Origin: Haliclystus octoradiatus
Lineage: Eukaryota; Cnidaria; Staurozoa; Stauromedusae; Haliclystidae
Reading direction: 5' to 3'
NCBI GenBank assembly: GCA_916610825.1
Contig: OU744453.1
Coordinates: 18,874,241-18,938,240, forward strand
DNA length: 64,000 bases
The translations under genes and the position numbers were made by a program. The notes below the pieces were generated by a model that searched no databases, was not told the origin of the DNA, and saw nothing but the letters and a program-made list of their open reading frames with translations. Positions 52,596-63,734 of this stretch are shown in pieces. Within the stretch, counting starts at the first letter, position 1, and each line of letters opens with the position of its first letter.

Positions 52596-52790
52596 AAGTC
52601 AATATCTGACTCCGAGAGCACAAATAGAACTAAAAGATACGAGAGTTCATATGGAGAATAGAACATGTAAATTATATGGGGATATAAAGCAATTAAGAAC
52701 AGGCATCTAAAATTGGGTGATTAAAAGAGTACGAGTTCGACTGTATATATATGCCCTCGCGTAAGGGTAAGAGCAAACTGAGTTACACGT

Positions 52791-52868
52791 GAATGCACCA
52801 GAGCTATATCTATTTAGAATAGTTATAGATTATAAGAATTCTAAATAGATAGCTCTGGAATGCACCAG
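52791..52868. repeat. Small palindrome between 11-bp direct repeats
   Basis: GAATGCACCAG occurs at 52791-52801 and 52858-52868. Between them AGCTATATCTATTTAGAAT is mirrored by ATTCTAAATAGATAGCT. It looks like a tiny foldback insertion with its target duplication. Confidence 0.6.
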
Positions 52869-53599
52869 CCATACACGAAGATCGTAATCCTTTAATGTTC
52901 AGATAAAATAAAGGCTGGATTGACCTTTGCTGAACCTCATATACGCGATTGCTCTGGGGATTGCTCCTCCTGCGCAGAGAAAAGAGCTACTCTAGTTGGT
53001 GGTCTTCTAGGTGTAATCGCTATACGACTAAGGAGTCGTATGAGTTGAATAAAGATCTCCCGCAAGATAATTAAAATAGAAATATAATAAGAATATGACT
53101 AACAGTGTCTGTCAGAGTGAATCTAATCAATATAATACTTTACATTGGCTTTTATATATGTGCAAGAGAGGTTATCACAAAAAGCAGGATAATCTAATAT
53201 CAGCTGTCTAGTCATAAGGAGGCTGAATAATATTTAAACTCCGTGAACTTCTGATGCCAGACGGTGATGGTATATATAGGGGATCTGCAATGTCGCACCT
53301 GTGTAGGATTGATTGTTATAATATGACTCTGATTCATTGTGATTTAATATCTTTATTTGTATAAACAATAAGAGTTATAATAATAGTATAGTTGTATCTC
53401 TATGATAGCTAGCGAGGGAATGAATACATGAGGTAAAGGCGTGACATATTATTTACTCAAAATAGAGGATATCTTCAATATGAGGTCACGACTTTACGCT
53501 ATTTATAATAAACTGAGTAATGTAATTTAACCAGTACAACTGATACTGGCCATACTTACAAACTTATTGTTCAACAAATACCGCGTTTACAATCCGTTC

Positions 53600-53945
53600 A
53601 GAACCAATTTTGTAACCGTATAATCCGGCGTATAATGCACTGGTGGAACAATCTGACGGATGATATTGTAACATCAAAAACTATTGCTCAATTCAAGGAG
53701 AAACTACGATCATTCAATTTGTCAGCATTTTGTAAAGTGTTTATATAGATAAAAAAAAATCAGTCGTATAGTATTACATATAGCTAATATATAGATACAT
53801 ATCTTTACATTAACAGTTGTTAACCTGATACTGTATGTCGTATGTATTTGTGCATATAGCAAAAGGGTCATATCCATGTTTTAATTAATAACCTTTATTT
53901 AATCTAGTTCTTAATTAATATTAAGGCTGTATATGTAAATGGCAC
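53600..53945 (+). pseudogene. LINE 3' remnant (C-terminus of reverse transcriptase)
   Basis: The frame at about 53610-53748 reads NRIIRRIMHWWNNLTDDIVT then SKTIAQFKEKLRSFN and stops at TAG. This matches the typical non-LTR tail R(V/I)xxxWNxLPxxVVxAxSVxxFKxxL. The rest of the reverse transcriptase is missing, so it is a 5'-truncated copy. Confidence 0.65.
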
Positions 53946-53989
53946 TTTCTATAGCGTAAAGTGTCCTTCATTTGCCGGTCAAAATGACA

Positions 53990-54105
53990 AAATATATCAT
54001 ATCACATCTTCGGCAAGTTATGAGATTAGATAATGATTGACCATGAAAGGCAGGCGGTCTTCCTATAGACAACTGTAGAGGTTGAATTCAATAAAAATTT
54101 ACATT
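53990..54105. repeat. Dispersed repeat next to gypsy element 2, copy A
   Basis: TGAGATTAGATAATGATTGA, GGCGGTCTTCCTATAGA and TTGAATTCAATA recur in order at 59262-59360, on the other side of the retrotransposon. Older than the LTR element; not its LTR. Confidence 0.5.
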
Positions 54106-54111
54106 TGTAAC

Positions 54112-54316
54112 TGTAGTATATAATAATTAATAATACTAATATTTACAACGTCATTAAACTAATCACACTTAGTTGTAAATTAGGCACACCGGAGTGTATT
54201 GCACAGCGTTGTAAAACTAACACGTATATGATTAATAAAACAGAGTTACACAAGTTATCTTGATGTTTGGTCGTTTGTCTTATTTCGTCCTTAAAACTCT
54301 ATAATACAATCTTACA
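54112..54316 (+). repeat. 5' LTR of gypsy element 2
   Basis: 205 bp, TGTAGTATATAATAATT to AATCTTACA, matching 58805-59009. Confidence 0.95.
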
Positions 54317-54433
54317 TGGCGCAGTTATAAAGTTCAATAGATAAAGTTATGTATTGAATCATTGTTATTAATGTTCAACGGACTTACATGGTTATAATCC
54401 AGCGAAAACTCAGTATTTATTTCGTGGTTTATT

Positions 54434-57400
54434 ATGGCTAATAAGAACCCAACGAAAGCGGATTTGGAAGCAGAAGTAGTTCAACTCAGACAAGAACTAG
54501 CTAATTCCTCGAAAGATCCAATGCTGTTAATCTTACAATCGGTTACTGACCAGCAAACAAAAATGCAAGAAGTAATGATGGCTCAACAGCAAGAAATGCA
54601 AAAGGCGTTGGCGGAAGCAATGAAGTCACAGGGTGAGTCACTTACTAATGCTTTCAAGACTATGAATATGGGCACTTCAACTTCGAATGTCCATCAAGGC
54701 TCTTCTAATTCACCAGCAAATCTTCAAACAGCCAAACGTATATCAATGCCGAAACTTAAAAGTCCTGAAGGCATGAAATTGATAGATTTTCGTGACTGGG
54801 AAATCAGATTTAATGATTACGCGGCTGCTACGAGACTACATCAAGAATGTGATTTAAACGCACGCCGAGGTTTATTAAGATCAACACTCAACGAAGAGTG
54901 GACAAAAATGTGGACCCAAGAAATTATCAAAATAAAAGATACTGATGATATTGCTGAAATTATTAAGGCATTAAAAGATTATCTGCGAATTCATCGCCAC
55001 CCACTTGTAGACCGACGCGTTTTTATTCAACGTGATCAACAACAGGGGGAAAGCGTTAACAATTATTACGCCGCACTGAGGGAAATTGATGAAGACTGTG
55101 GATATTCCACCGAGGATTGTCCAAACCATGCAATTCATCGTGAAGAACGATTAAGGGACCGTGTCATATCAGGCCTAATGGACTCAGGAATGAGACAAAG
55201 GGTACTCGAAACACCGCTTGAAAAATTAAGTTTAAAAGCTACTTTAGACATTTGCCAAAATTACGAGGCAAGTCGTAACGTTGATGATCAATTAACAGAA
55301 AAAAGCGTGAACGCCAACAGAGCGATGTCCGCCTACAAAAAACAGAAGTTTCAAAAACAACCGAAACAGTTTCAAGCCGCGAAAAATACTGGCGCGAAAA
55401 ACACGGCAAATGACGCATGTGGCCGATGTGGAACCAAACATGAAAAAGGAGATTGCCCTGCCATCAATTTAGAGTGTCACAAATGCAAGAAAAAGGGTCA
55501 TTTGCAGAAGTTTTGCTTTACAAAATCACAAGTATCGCAAAACTGTATTGAAATTTCTCACATAAGTAGCCACCAGGAAAATTTGATTGCACTGCAAACC
55601 ACCCATGGAAATCACAGCAAGCAAATAAATTGGCTAGCTGATACTGGGGCAGGATGTGACGCAATGGGACTCCAAGATCTTCACCAATTAATGGGGGCTA
55701 ATGATGTTGACTTTAAGCCTGAAAATGAACATTTAGTGGGACCAAATGGTTCCCCTCTAGAGTCCCATGGGTATGTTATTTTGGAAATATTTCGTGAAAC
55801 TCATAGGTACAAGGCCAAAGTACACATTTTGAATGAAGTAACCCATCCTTTATTGAGCAGAGCAGGTTGTATTGCTCTCAAATTGATTCCTAAAGAATGG
55901 CCCAAGGTCCCGTTACAAGCATTATCCCTGGGACCCCCAAGCTCTCCCAAAGCAACCCACATAGTGCCCACTTCGAAAGATTCAAGTCAGGACCAACTGA
56001 AGCAAAAAATATTAGCAGACTTTTCAGATGTATTTACTTCTGATGGCCCTCTCCCACCCATGTCTGGACCCCCAATGAGCATTGAACTAACAGAAGATGC
56101 TATTCCTTCAAAATGTTATAAAGCATATCAAATTCCTCTCCATTGGCAAGAGCCAGTCAAAAAGCAATTAGATCAAATGATGCTAAAAGGAATAATTGAA
56201 GATGTCCCTCTAGGAGAAAAGCCAGATTGGTCCCATCCTATGGTCATTGTTCCAAAGAAAGGGTGTGATGAACCTAGAATAACTGTTGACTTCACCAAGC
56301 TAAATCGGTTTGTCAAACGCCCTGGGTACATGATGAAAACCCCTAAAGAAGAAGTTTTACAAATCCCACCCGGGATGGGCGTGTTTACCACCCTAGATGC
56401 ACGTCATGGATACTGGCAGGTACCCTTAGACGAAAATAGTAAAACGCTAACAACATTTATCACCCCTTGGGGACCAAAAAGGTTTTTGAGAAATGCCATG
56501 GGTCTCATATCAGCAGGGGATGAACATAATCGCCGGGGCGATGAAGCCCTCAAAGGCATAGAAAACGTGAAAAAAATTGTTGAAGATGTTATAATTTTTG
56601 ACAAAGAACCGGGTCCTCAGCATGATGCACGTGTCAGAGCAGTAATAGAGAGATGCCGAACAGCAGGTATAACACTAAACAGTAAAAAGTTTATTTATGC
56701 CCAACCAAGTATACAATGGTGTGGTTATCAACTATGTAAAGAAGGCTATACCATTTCACAAGAGCTAGTAGAAGCCCTTACATCATTCCCAACTCCTTCA
56801 AATCGAACAGATTTAAGGTCGTTTTGTGGTTTGATCCGCCAATTTGATGTTTTTAGCTCTCGTGTAGGTGAATTGGCTGAACCACTCCATGCACTCCTGT
56901 CACCAAAAACTGTGTTTATTTGGGGAGTGGAACAGCAAGAAGCATTTAAAGAGTTAATCTCGCTACTCACATCCCCACGCGTATTAACACATTACAGAGC
57001 AGGATCAAAGCTACGATTGGAGACGGATGCTGCACAATCTCGTGGCCTTGGATTCGCCCTCTGGCAGCAAGAACATGACACCGACGAATGGTATTTGCTT
57101 CAATGTGGAAGTCGTTCGCTGATCCCTGCCGAAACAAGGTATTCTGCAACGGAAATAGAACTGTTAGCTGTTGTTTGGGCTGTTGAAAAATGTAAACTAT
57201 TTGTACATGGTGCCCATTTTCAGTTGGTCACTGACCACAAGCCACTGATATCAATAATCAACAACAAGAGTTATGATCAAGTGACAACTCCACGCATCAT
57301 CCGCCTGAAGGAAAAGCTCAACAGATGTTGTCCGATTGCTGTATGGCGTCCTGGAACAGCACACACTGTTGCTGATGTATTTTCAAGGTATCCAACAAGT

Positions 57401-58762
57401 GAACCTAATGACGAAGACAAAGATGAAAGTGCATGTATTCATACTTTAGTCAATCAAGTCGCTCTAAACATGCTAGTGGCAGCTGATGCAGCATTGAAAG
57501 ACGTCAATTTATCTAAAGCCACTGCAGCTGCCTCAAAAGACAGCGCATACATTAAGCTGAAAGAAATCATTAAAGAAGGATTTCCGGCTGACAAGCACAA
57601 CCTAGATTTAGATCTACATTCGTTCTGGAATGTGCGAGAAAGTTTGTCTTTGCATGAAGATCTCATCATGTATGGTCAAAGAATTGTCATTCCAATGTCG
57701 TTGAGACCAGAGATGTTAAAACTTCTGCATGCGGCTCATCAAGGCATAGAGAGAACACTAGGCAGAGCTAGACAAACGGTGTATTGGCCTCAGATGGTAA
57801 ACGATATCACTCAAAGTGTGAAACATTGCCAACCATGTCAACTAAATCAACCCAGTCAGCCTCTAGAGCCAATCTGCCAAGCAGAAGCACCTACGTGGCC
57901 TGGTCAAGCTATAGCCATGGACCTCTTCAGTTATGCTGGTAAAGAATATCTGGTGATTGTTGATCGTCTTTCTGGATGGCCAGAAGTATATGACCTTGGT
58001 AGAGGAGGAAGCAATACTGACGATGTCGTAGAACGCATAACTCAATGGAGCGCTAAACTTGGCATTGCAGTCAACCTAGAATCTGATGGTGGCCCACAGT
58101 TCAAGTCACAAGACTTCAAAAAATTTTGTCAAGTGTGGGGTATAAAGCATGATCCCTCGTCCCCATACAACCACCAAAGTAATGGATTTGCTGAAGCAGG
58201 AATTAAATCTATGAAGACTTTAGTAAAGAAAACCACGCCTAAAGGAAATATTAATACAAAGGAATTTTTGGAAGGTCTATTAGAGTATAGAAACACCCCC
58301 CAAAAGGATGGAATATCGCCAGCACAACGTCTCTTTGGACGCCCAACTCGAACACGCCTGCCAGTTGGACCCGCAATATTTTGTAAAGATATAAGAGAAG
58401 AAATCAACGCTGCTGATAAGAAAGCTATCACTCTCCGGCAGAAGGCAAAGGCCTACAAGGACCAACATTCCAAACCCTTAGAAGATTTATTACCTGGTAC
58501 AGTAGTATTGGTACAAAATCCGAAAACACAACAGTGGGACACCGTTGCCAGCATAATTGAAGCATATGAAGGTCGACACAGCTATCTAGTAAAGACAGAA
58601 ACAAACCGCCTCAAGTGGCGAAACCGACGATTTCTCCGCCCCTACCAGCAAGACCCCGCCCAAGGCATAGACCAAGGCAAAGACCAAGACAAAGATAAAG
58701 ACAAAGGTCAACAACAAAGTTCAACCCGTATCCGTCGTACTCCGAATTGGTATCAGCCATAA
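54434..58762 (+). CDS. Gag-Pol polyprotein of gypsy element 2, with a Glu-Asp reverse-transcriptase box
   Basis: 1442 aa in one frame. The N-terminus (1-75) is Gln/Glu-rich and likely coiled-coil. Gag continues to about 325, followed by two cysteine knuckles (CGRCGTKHEKGDC, CHKCKKKGHLQKFC). The protease site DTGAG is at about 403. The reverse transcriptase has TTLDARHGYWQVPLD, but the usual (Y/F)xDD box reads IVEDV (Glu717, Asp718), so the first catalytic aspartate is replaced. RNase H (ETDAAQSRGLGFAL, TDHKPL) and integrase (HHCC at about 1100-1137; core Asp1218 and Glu1254 at 35-residue spacing) are intact. The tail is a Lys/Asp/Gln-rich run (DKDKDKG). No envelope gene. Confidence 0.95.
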   Translation: MANKNPTKADLEAEVVQLRQELANSSKDPMLLILQSVTDQQTKMQEVMMAQQQEMQKALAEAMKSQGESLTNAFKTMNMGTSTSNVHQGSSNSPANLQTAKRISMPKLKSPEGMKLIDFRDWEIRFNDYAAATRLHQECDLNARRGLLRSTLNEEWTKMWTQEIIKIKDTDDIAEIIKALKDYLRIHRHPLVDRRVFIQRDQQQGESVNNYYAALREIDEDCGYSTEDCPNHAIHREERLRDRVISGLMDSGMRQRVLETPLEKLSLKATLDICQNYEASRNVDDQLTEKSVNANRAMSAYKKQKFQKQPKQFQAAKNTGAKNTANDACGRCGTKHEKGDCPAINLECHKCKKKGHLQKFCFTKSQVSQNCIEISHISSHQENLIALQTTHGNHSKQINWLADTGAGCDAMGLQDLHQLMGANDVDFKPENEHLVGPNGSPLESHGYVILEIFRETHRYKAKVHILNEVTHPLLSRAGCIALKLIPKEWPKVPLQALSLGPPSSPKATHIVPTSKDSSQDQLKQKILADFSDVFTSDGPLPPMSGPPMSIELTEDAIPSKCYKAYQIPLHWQEPVKKQLDQMMLKGIIEDVPLGEKPDWSHPMVIVPKKGCDEPRITVDFTKLNRFVKRPGYMMKTPKEEVLQIPPGMGVFTTLDARHGYWQVPLDENSKTLTTFITPWGPKRFLRNAMGLISAGDEHNRRGDEALKGIENVKKIVEDVIIFDKEPGPQHDARVRAVIERCRTAGITLNSKKFIYAQPSIQWCGYQLCKEGYTISQELVEALTSFPTPSNRTDLRSFCGLIRQFDVFSSRVGELAEPLHALLSPKTVFIWGVEQQEAFKELISLLTSPRVLTHYRAGSKLRLETDAAQSRGLGFALWQQEHDTDEWYLLQCGSRSLIPAETRYSATEIELLAVVWAVEKCKLFVHGAHFQLVTDHKPLISIINNKSYDQVTTPRIIRLKEKLNRCCPIAVWRPGTAHTVADVFSRYPTSEPNDEDKDESACIHTLVNQVALNMLVAADAALKDVNLSKATAAASKDSAYIKLKEIIKEGFPADKHNLDLDLHSFWNVRESLSLHEDLIMYGQRIVIPMSLRPEMLKLLHAAHQGIERTLGRARQTVYWPQMVNDITQSVKHCQPCQLNQPSQPLEPICQAEAPTWPGQAIAMDLFSYAGKEYLVIVDRLSGWPEVYDLGRGGSNTDDVVERITQWSAKLGIAVNLESDGGPQFKSQDFKKFCQVWGIKHDPSSPYNHQSNGFAEAGIKSMKTLVKKTTPKGNINTKEFLEGLLEYRNTPQKDGISPAQRLFGRPTRTRLPVGPAIFCKDIREEINAADKKAITLRQKAKAYKDQHSKPLEDLLPGTVVLVQNPKTQQWDTVASIIEAYEGRHSYLVKTETNRLKWRNRRFLRPYQQDPAQGIDQGKDQDKDKDKGQQQSSTRIRRTPNWYQP

Positions 58763-58804
58763 AGACGAAAAAAGGTATTGAACTTATGTCTCCGAGGGGA
58801 GGCA

Positions 58805-59009
58805 TGTAGTATATAATAATTAATAATACTAATATTTACAACGTCATTAAACTAATCACACTTAGTTGTAAATTAGGCACACCGGAGTGTATTGCACAGC
58901 GTTGTAAAACTAACACGTATATGATTAATAAAACAGAGTTACACAAGTTATCTTGATGTTTGGTCGTTTGTCTTATTTCGTCCTTAAAACTCTATAATAC
59001 AATCTTACA
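58805..59009 (+). repeat. 3' LTR of gypsy element 2
   Basis: 205 bp, matching the 5' LTR by eye. Confidence 0.95.
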
Positions 59010-59094
59010 GTAACATAATTATTGTTGTCCAATTCCCATTATTTGCCTGTCAATTTTACACCGTTTAATTTTGACAAATATTTCCATTCTGATG

Positions 59095-59135
59095 ATATGA
59101 CCACTATAGACAAGTTGCTGCTCTATAGGGTGTAG
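59095..59135. mobile_element. Fragment of the TA-flanked miniature element family
   Basis: TATGACCACTATAGACAAGT then TGCTGCTCTATAGGG is a clear but truncated match. A weaker fragment lies at 59376-59415 (GGCCACTATAGGCAGAAGG). Confidence 0.55.
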
Positions 59136-59261
59136 CTAGGATGTAGGCAAGAGCCTCTATCCCTTGTTCCCCTCCATGATACTGACAGTCGCTGCCTTCG
59201 GGCTAGTATGATAAATGGAGTTCTGACGTAATGCCCACACATGCTAACGGCGCTTGACTAT

Positions 59262-59360
59262 ATAGGGTGATCTTTAAGTACACATATGAGATTAGATAAT
59301 AATGACAAGTAAAGGGAGGCAACCTTCCTAGAGAAGTTAAATTCAATAGAAATAACTAAC
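59262..59360. repeat. Dispersed repeat next to gypsy element 2, copy B
   Basis: Diverged partner of 53990-54105, same orientation (TGAGATTAGATAATAATGAC, GGCAACCTTCCTAGAGA, TTAAATTCAATAGAAAT). Confidence 0.5.
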
Positions 59361-59599
59361 GCGACGGTAACATTACTAAATGGCCACTATAGGCAGAAGG
59401 CTGCTCTATGAGGCGATTCTTAATTATGCATACTGAGCCTCTCTTCTATGAAGCAACGCATATTATGTTTTAACACAGGTAAAATCATCTACGCCGCCAA
59501 CATCTACACTCTTGTCTGGTTTTAACGGTCTTGCAAATTTGACTCAACCAATAGCTTATCGGTACTGTATCCAACATCACACTGCTGAAATTATATCTG

Positions 59600-59940
59600 T
59601 TTCTACTACCCTAATGTACTATGGCGGAGCGGATTGAAAATAAAGGACAGTAGTAGCCTCGCAATGTTCAAGCAGAAGTGCATGGCTTATTTACTTGAAA
59701 ATTCAGATGCCATTTACTTACAAAAGGTGTACTTTATATGTAAATAGTTTTCTGCTTGTAAACTTTCTAGTTGTGTTATCTAAATCCTTTTAAATCCTTG
59801 TACTACTTTACCTGTAGTATATTACTTTATAACTACACTCAACTATAACTATAACTAGTATGTATCAGCTCCCCTGTAAGTACGCTTGTTTTAAGCTTAC
59901 GTGGGATACTGAATAAATGATGATGATGATGATGATGAAT
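59600..59940 (+). pseudogene. LINE 3' end with (TGA)n tail
   Basis: About 59640-59750 reads IKDSSSLAMFKQKCMAYLLE before a stop, resembling the SSxSxxxFKxxL tail of non-LTR reverse transcriptases. An AT-rich 3' UTR follows, ending in AATAAATGATGATGATGATG, a short simple-repeat tail as in CR1/L2-type LINEs. 5' truncated. Confidence 0.55.
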
Positions 59941-60831
59941 ATTGAGTGAAGAAATTAGATTATTCTCTTTTCTGTAAAATTTGCTATACAAAGGTAGTAG
60001 TAATCTTTGTGTCCTGTCGAACTATAATTATCACAACTATATCTTCCCTGTAAACAGTATTATGTATAGTTTTAATTTTAAACTGACACGCTGCATGTAA
60101 GCGACGGTCATAGAATATAGAAAACTGTCCTTTAATTACATACCACTGCTGAATGATAAATCATATCTTATCATAAGTGAACACCAATGGCAAGCAGGAA
60201 CACATATTCAAGTAGTCATCGTGCGTAGGTTGTGATGGATGTTGAAAATGAAAACATGATTAATGTTACTCGTTAATTGTAAGATAACATTCATTTCACA
60301 AGTTAACCACCTTGAATCGGTTTATATACTTAGCTTTAATCAGTACCTATTATAGGCCATGATGTAACTTTTCACTTTAACATTTTCACTCTAAATTAGT
60401 TTGATACCCTGCATAAAAAGTACTCATTAAATTTGAAAATGAGTAAAACAGGGAATTAATGGCTGATCGAGTATTCATACGATTCAGACTGATTGAATAC
60501 AACATCTGGAATTGTTTAGGGTGTCTGCTCTCTGTCAACTGCTCTCCTCCCTAAGAGAAAATACCCACTTGCCGATAAAGAAAATCTTTCAGGAATGCCG
60601 CACTTACCTATAAAGTTCCATTAAAAGTAATGAAAATCTCACACATAACACCCTGCAAATTGAAAGCTGGAAAACTGCAGCAAGTGGGAATATTTTATTC
60701 TTGAATTCTCCGAGAGTTTGATATCCCATCCAGTATAATCCATACCAGCTTGAGAAAATAATAGCGCGTCATATTGTTGACCCCTTCCGTTCGGTATTAC
60801 AGTATAATATGAACTAAAGGTAATTGAGACG

Positions 60832-61062
60832 GTACCATCCTACCAAGGCGCCCGTAAAACTCTTTGTTTTCTAGAGGAGAGTGGCTCTTTCTCTAAGAAC
60901 AGCCGCAACACTGCAGATCAATTTCAACAAATTTCATGGCAGATAGGCCCGAATGTCAATGCGCAACGATGCGCCGCAGCTCACCTCACAATGCAATTCC
61001 CTCTGGACCATTCCATCCACCATCCTCAGATGGTACTCATTTGATGTTTTAGATAAAGTCAA
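60832..61062 (-). repeat. Dispersed repeat family, copy 3
   Basis: Reverse complement of 5379-5612 over about 230 bases with moderate divergence (GCGCAACGATG, CACAATGCAATTCCC, CCATCCTCAGATGGTACTCA). Confidence 0.75.
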
Positions 61063-63500
61063 AATTGAGTTGACCTTCGGGATATTTGAACCACAGTCAA
61101 TCAGATATGATCAGATCTGATGTCCGGTTGGTATTGACCTGACCCAGGAGCTGGTCCACTGCAGACAGTTCATGCGCTGTGAGAATACCCCTATATTTTA
61201 TGATGAGTCTATTGTAGTTCTAGAAATTTGCATGGCATCTCAACTCAGTATTATAAACATGCACATTTTTAGAATCGATCGGATGAAGTTACGGTAGCCT
61301 ATTTGCTAGGTAAAATAGCGTCCCTCTGTCCATAGAAGATATCAACTTAATCCGCATTCCGCCGCTTACTATCAACAGTTTGATATATTATAATTATAAT
61401 CTTGGTAGAAATTTTTTTGGACAGTACAACAATGTGATACGTCCTTCAATGTGCAATAATTCTGGCAAAAGTCACAACCCAAACAGGACGCAAACATTTA
61501 CGTGCAATGTCGTGCATATATAGAGTCAACGATAATAAATATTGTATTAGCGCACTTGTCACCGTTACAGTCATTGATTTTCGTTTTGTCTTTTTAACAC
61601 TATCCATTGCAAACAATCTGATTTCTCGTTGTCTTATTTGTTTGATGACAAATAAATTCTTTATACTTTTAATTGAAAAGCTTTTGATATCGAACAATAT
61701 TAAGCGATGTATTACACTAAATACAATCAATCCCTTATAAAGCAGAATATATGGAAAAGATAAGGGTCAAGTATATTGAGTTTAAAATAACTTCAAGTAA
61801 TTTAATGATTAAAGATATAGTTATGAAAAAACGATCGAATTATTCTAAAACAAGACACGTCTATTGGTTTCCCGCGCATTTTACAATCACATTTGTATCC
61901 AGGTTGCTATGACGATGATGAATAAATTAGTTGTTGGGAGAAGCCATGCGTGAACTGATTGACGAATCAGTGATCGAGAATTGCAGGCGTGGCAAATGTC
62001 CTCTCCCCTAATGAAAAATATTTCTGAGGTTGGGTGCATTTCTACAATTTCTGATCGCCTATCGTCAACGACGGTTACAGTAGATCTATTTTGCTTCAAA
62101 TCGTTCATGGTTACTGGCTAATTTTGTTAAGAATTAATCCAGTTTTCTTGTACGGTTTTCAAGGTTTATTTACATTAGAGTTTTTTGGAGTGGATTTTTC
62201 TTATTTGTTGTCGCAGTTATTTGGGTAAGTCCAACTTCTTTGCCTTGCTTCGGAATGATTTTGTTGAGACATGAGTGTTTTACTGTATTCTTGAATTATT
62301 TGAAACTAAACTGATATGGTTTTCGCTAGCTTTATATTTGCTCTCATCGTCAAGTTGCCTAAAACTCGAATGAAAGTTCGCAAAACTACCTGCTTCCAAC
62401 TTTTCGAGTCAATTATCAAATATCAATGCTTCCATAAAATCTCGAAACTATCAAATTATAATCGTTCATTTTGTCGCTGTCAAGGATTATCTTTTTTCAT
62501 AGATTTTGTTTCGTGTTTATTAGCTATGATTCATTATCGACATTACAGATTTTATGTCTGTTAACGTGTTGGCATTTTCAACCTTTGGACACATGAACAC
62601 AACAAGATATATATCTTAGCTAACATTTGAATCTTGATTGATTTGGTAAAATACACAAAAGAAATTATATTTCGTGAGATCTTAAAGAGCTGAAATCAAG
62701 CATGACATTTATTTTCAAATTGCTCAATATTTGGAATTAGCAAAAGTCAACATTTCCACACTTATCTGCATTGTACAGTATTAGTTCATGACTGACTCGA
62801 AGTTCTTATTTGCTGAGCAACTATAGAAAACAAACATTAAACTGAGCCATTTGTTATCTTATGCCATAGTTTGTTTCTCTTGTAACTTTATTTTATCACA
62901 TCGTAATTCAATCGAGACATTTTGCTGTTATAGCTGCTTCAAAATATCTAGGCGTTGGTGCTTGCGATGAGACAAGGCCTTTTTGCTCGCTCATTCAATT
63001 TTAGACAATCAAAGAGCTATCCGCCTCATTTCGCCTCTAAACGTTAATAATATTCTTGTCGATAAAAGGCGCAACCAAAGTCGGCTATTATTTTCCAGCA
63101 AATTCAATGTCTCAGTGAAACCACAAAGAGTCTCAAAAGCCACATGGCAAGCTGCTGGTCTACTTGTGCATGGAGAGATTGGATTGTCAGGTTGTTGATA
63201 ATATGATTTGAAGACTTTGTCTGTTATTTTACACGGGATCTTGTTACGTTGAACATAACTAGCACGTTGTTCACGATTTGTCCTAATCTGTAGATGTTCT
63301 GTGATTGTTTTTCAAATTTAAAAATTCGTTCAACATTCCATTTGATAAGCTCTTAAATCATCAATCTTTCATTGTTTAACATGTTGCGTGTTCTGTTTTC
63401 TGATAAAATTGACATGTTTTCTAAAACAGTAAAACAATGTTTGTTGTGAACCGGTTGTTTCTATTAAATTAACGTAGCGTCGTTTCATTTTAATTTACTT
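61063..63500. other. Upstream region of the last gene, no supported coding exon
   Basis: Small open frames occur (minus 61887-62108; plus 62983-63198) but have no recognised domain or clear splice sites. One or more 5' UTR exons of the gene starting at 63503 probably lie here. Confidence 0.4.
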
Positions 63501-63502
63501 AG

Positions 63503-63734
63503 GTAACAATCAAGAAAGTTATAAACAATGTCACAAAAAACCACCAAAGTTACCGTAACGAAAAGTACTGTTCGTGTTGTTAATGCCGTTGATGATAGTA
63601 AATTGACTCGATCAAAGAAAGTTGATGGACGATATGTAACACCATGGGACACGAAAGGAAAAGAACCTCCATCTTCATGGAGTAACATGAAATTCTTCTT
63701 CACTGTTGATGAAAGTGGTGTACCAAACGAAGAG
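63503..63734 (+). CDS. First coding exon of a gene running off the window, possibly NAPE-PLD-like
   Basis: Acceptor TTTACTTAG precedes 63503, the ATG is at 63528, and donor GTAAAA follows 63734. The 69 codons end in phase 0. The first 30 residues are Lys/Thr/Val-rich. Residues 32-69 (VDGRYVTPWDTKGKEPPSS, then NMKFFFTVDESGVPNEE) resemble the (R/K)FVNPWxTW segment and following helix at the N-terminus of N-acylphosphatidylethanolamine phospholipase D-type metallo-beta-lactamases. That enzyme releases N-acylethanolamines from membrane lipid. The zinc-binding HxHxDH motif would be in later exons outside the window, so the identity is a guess from one short block. The intron acceptor before the ATG implies an upstream non-coding exon. 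Confidence 0.5.

Larger units (their letters stand above)
54112..59009 (+). mobile_element. Full-length Ty3/gypsy LTR retrotransposon (element 2)
   Basis: 4898 bp with 205-bp LTRs (54112-54316 and 58805-59009) that look identical, starting TG and ending CA. The 5-bp target duplication GTAAC is perfect (54107-54111, 59010-59014). TGGCGCAG follows the left LTR directly (54317), a primer-binding site. A purine tract (CGAGGGGAGG) precedes the right LTR. It has a single intact gag-pol frame. It is not closely related to element 1, since LTRs and Gag differ. Confidence 0.96.

Noticed and set aside
61887-62108. 73-codon minus-strand frame starting MNDLKQNRSTVTVVDD
   Set aside because: Looks somewhat protein-like at its N-terminus, but no splice donor, homology or continuation was found.
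62983-63198. 71-codon plus-strand frame upstream of the last gene
   Set aside because: No ATG-led start with good context and no recognisable domain; more likely 5' flanking or UTR sequence.
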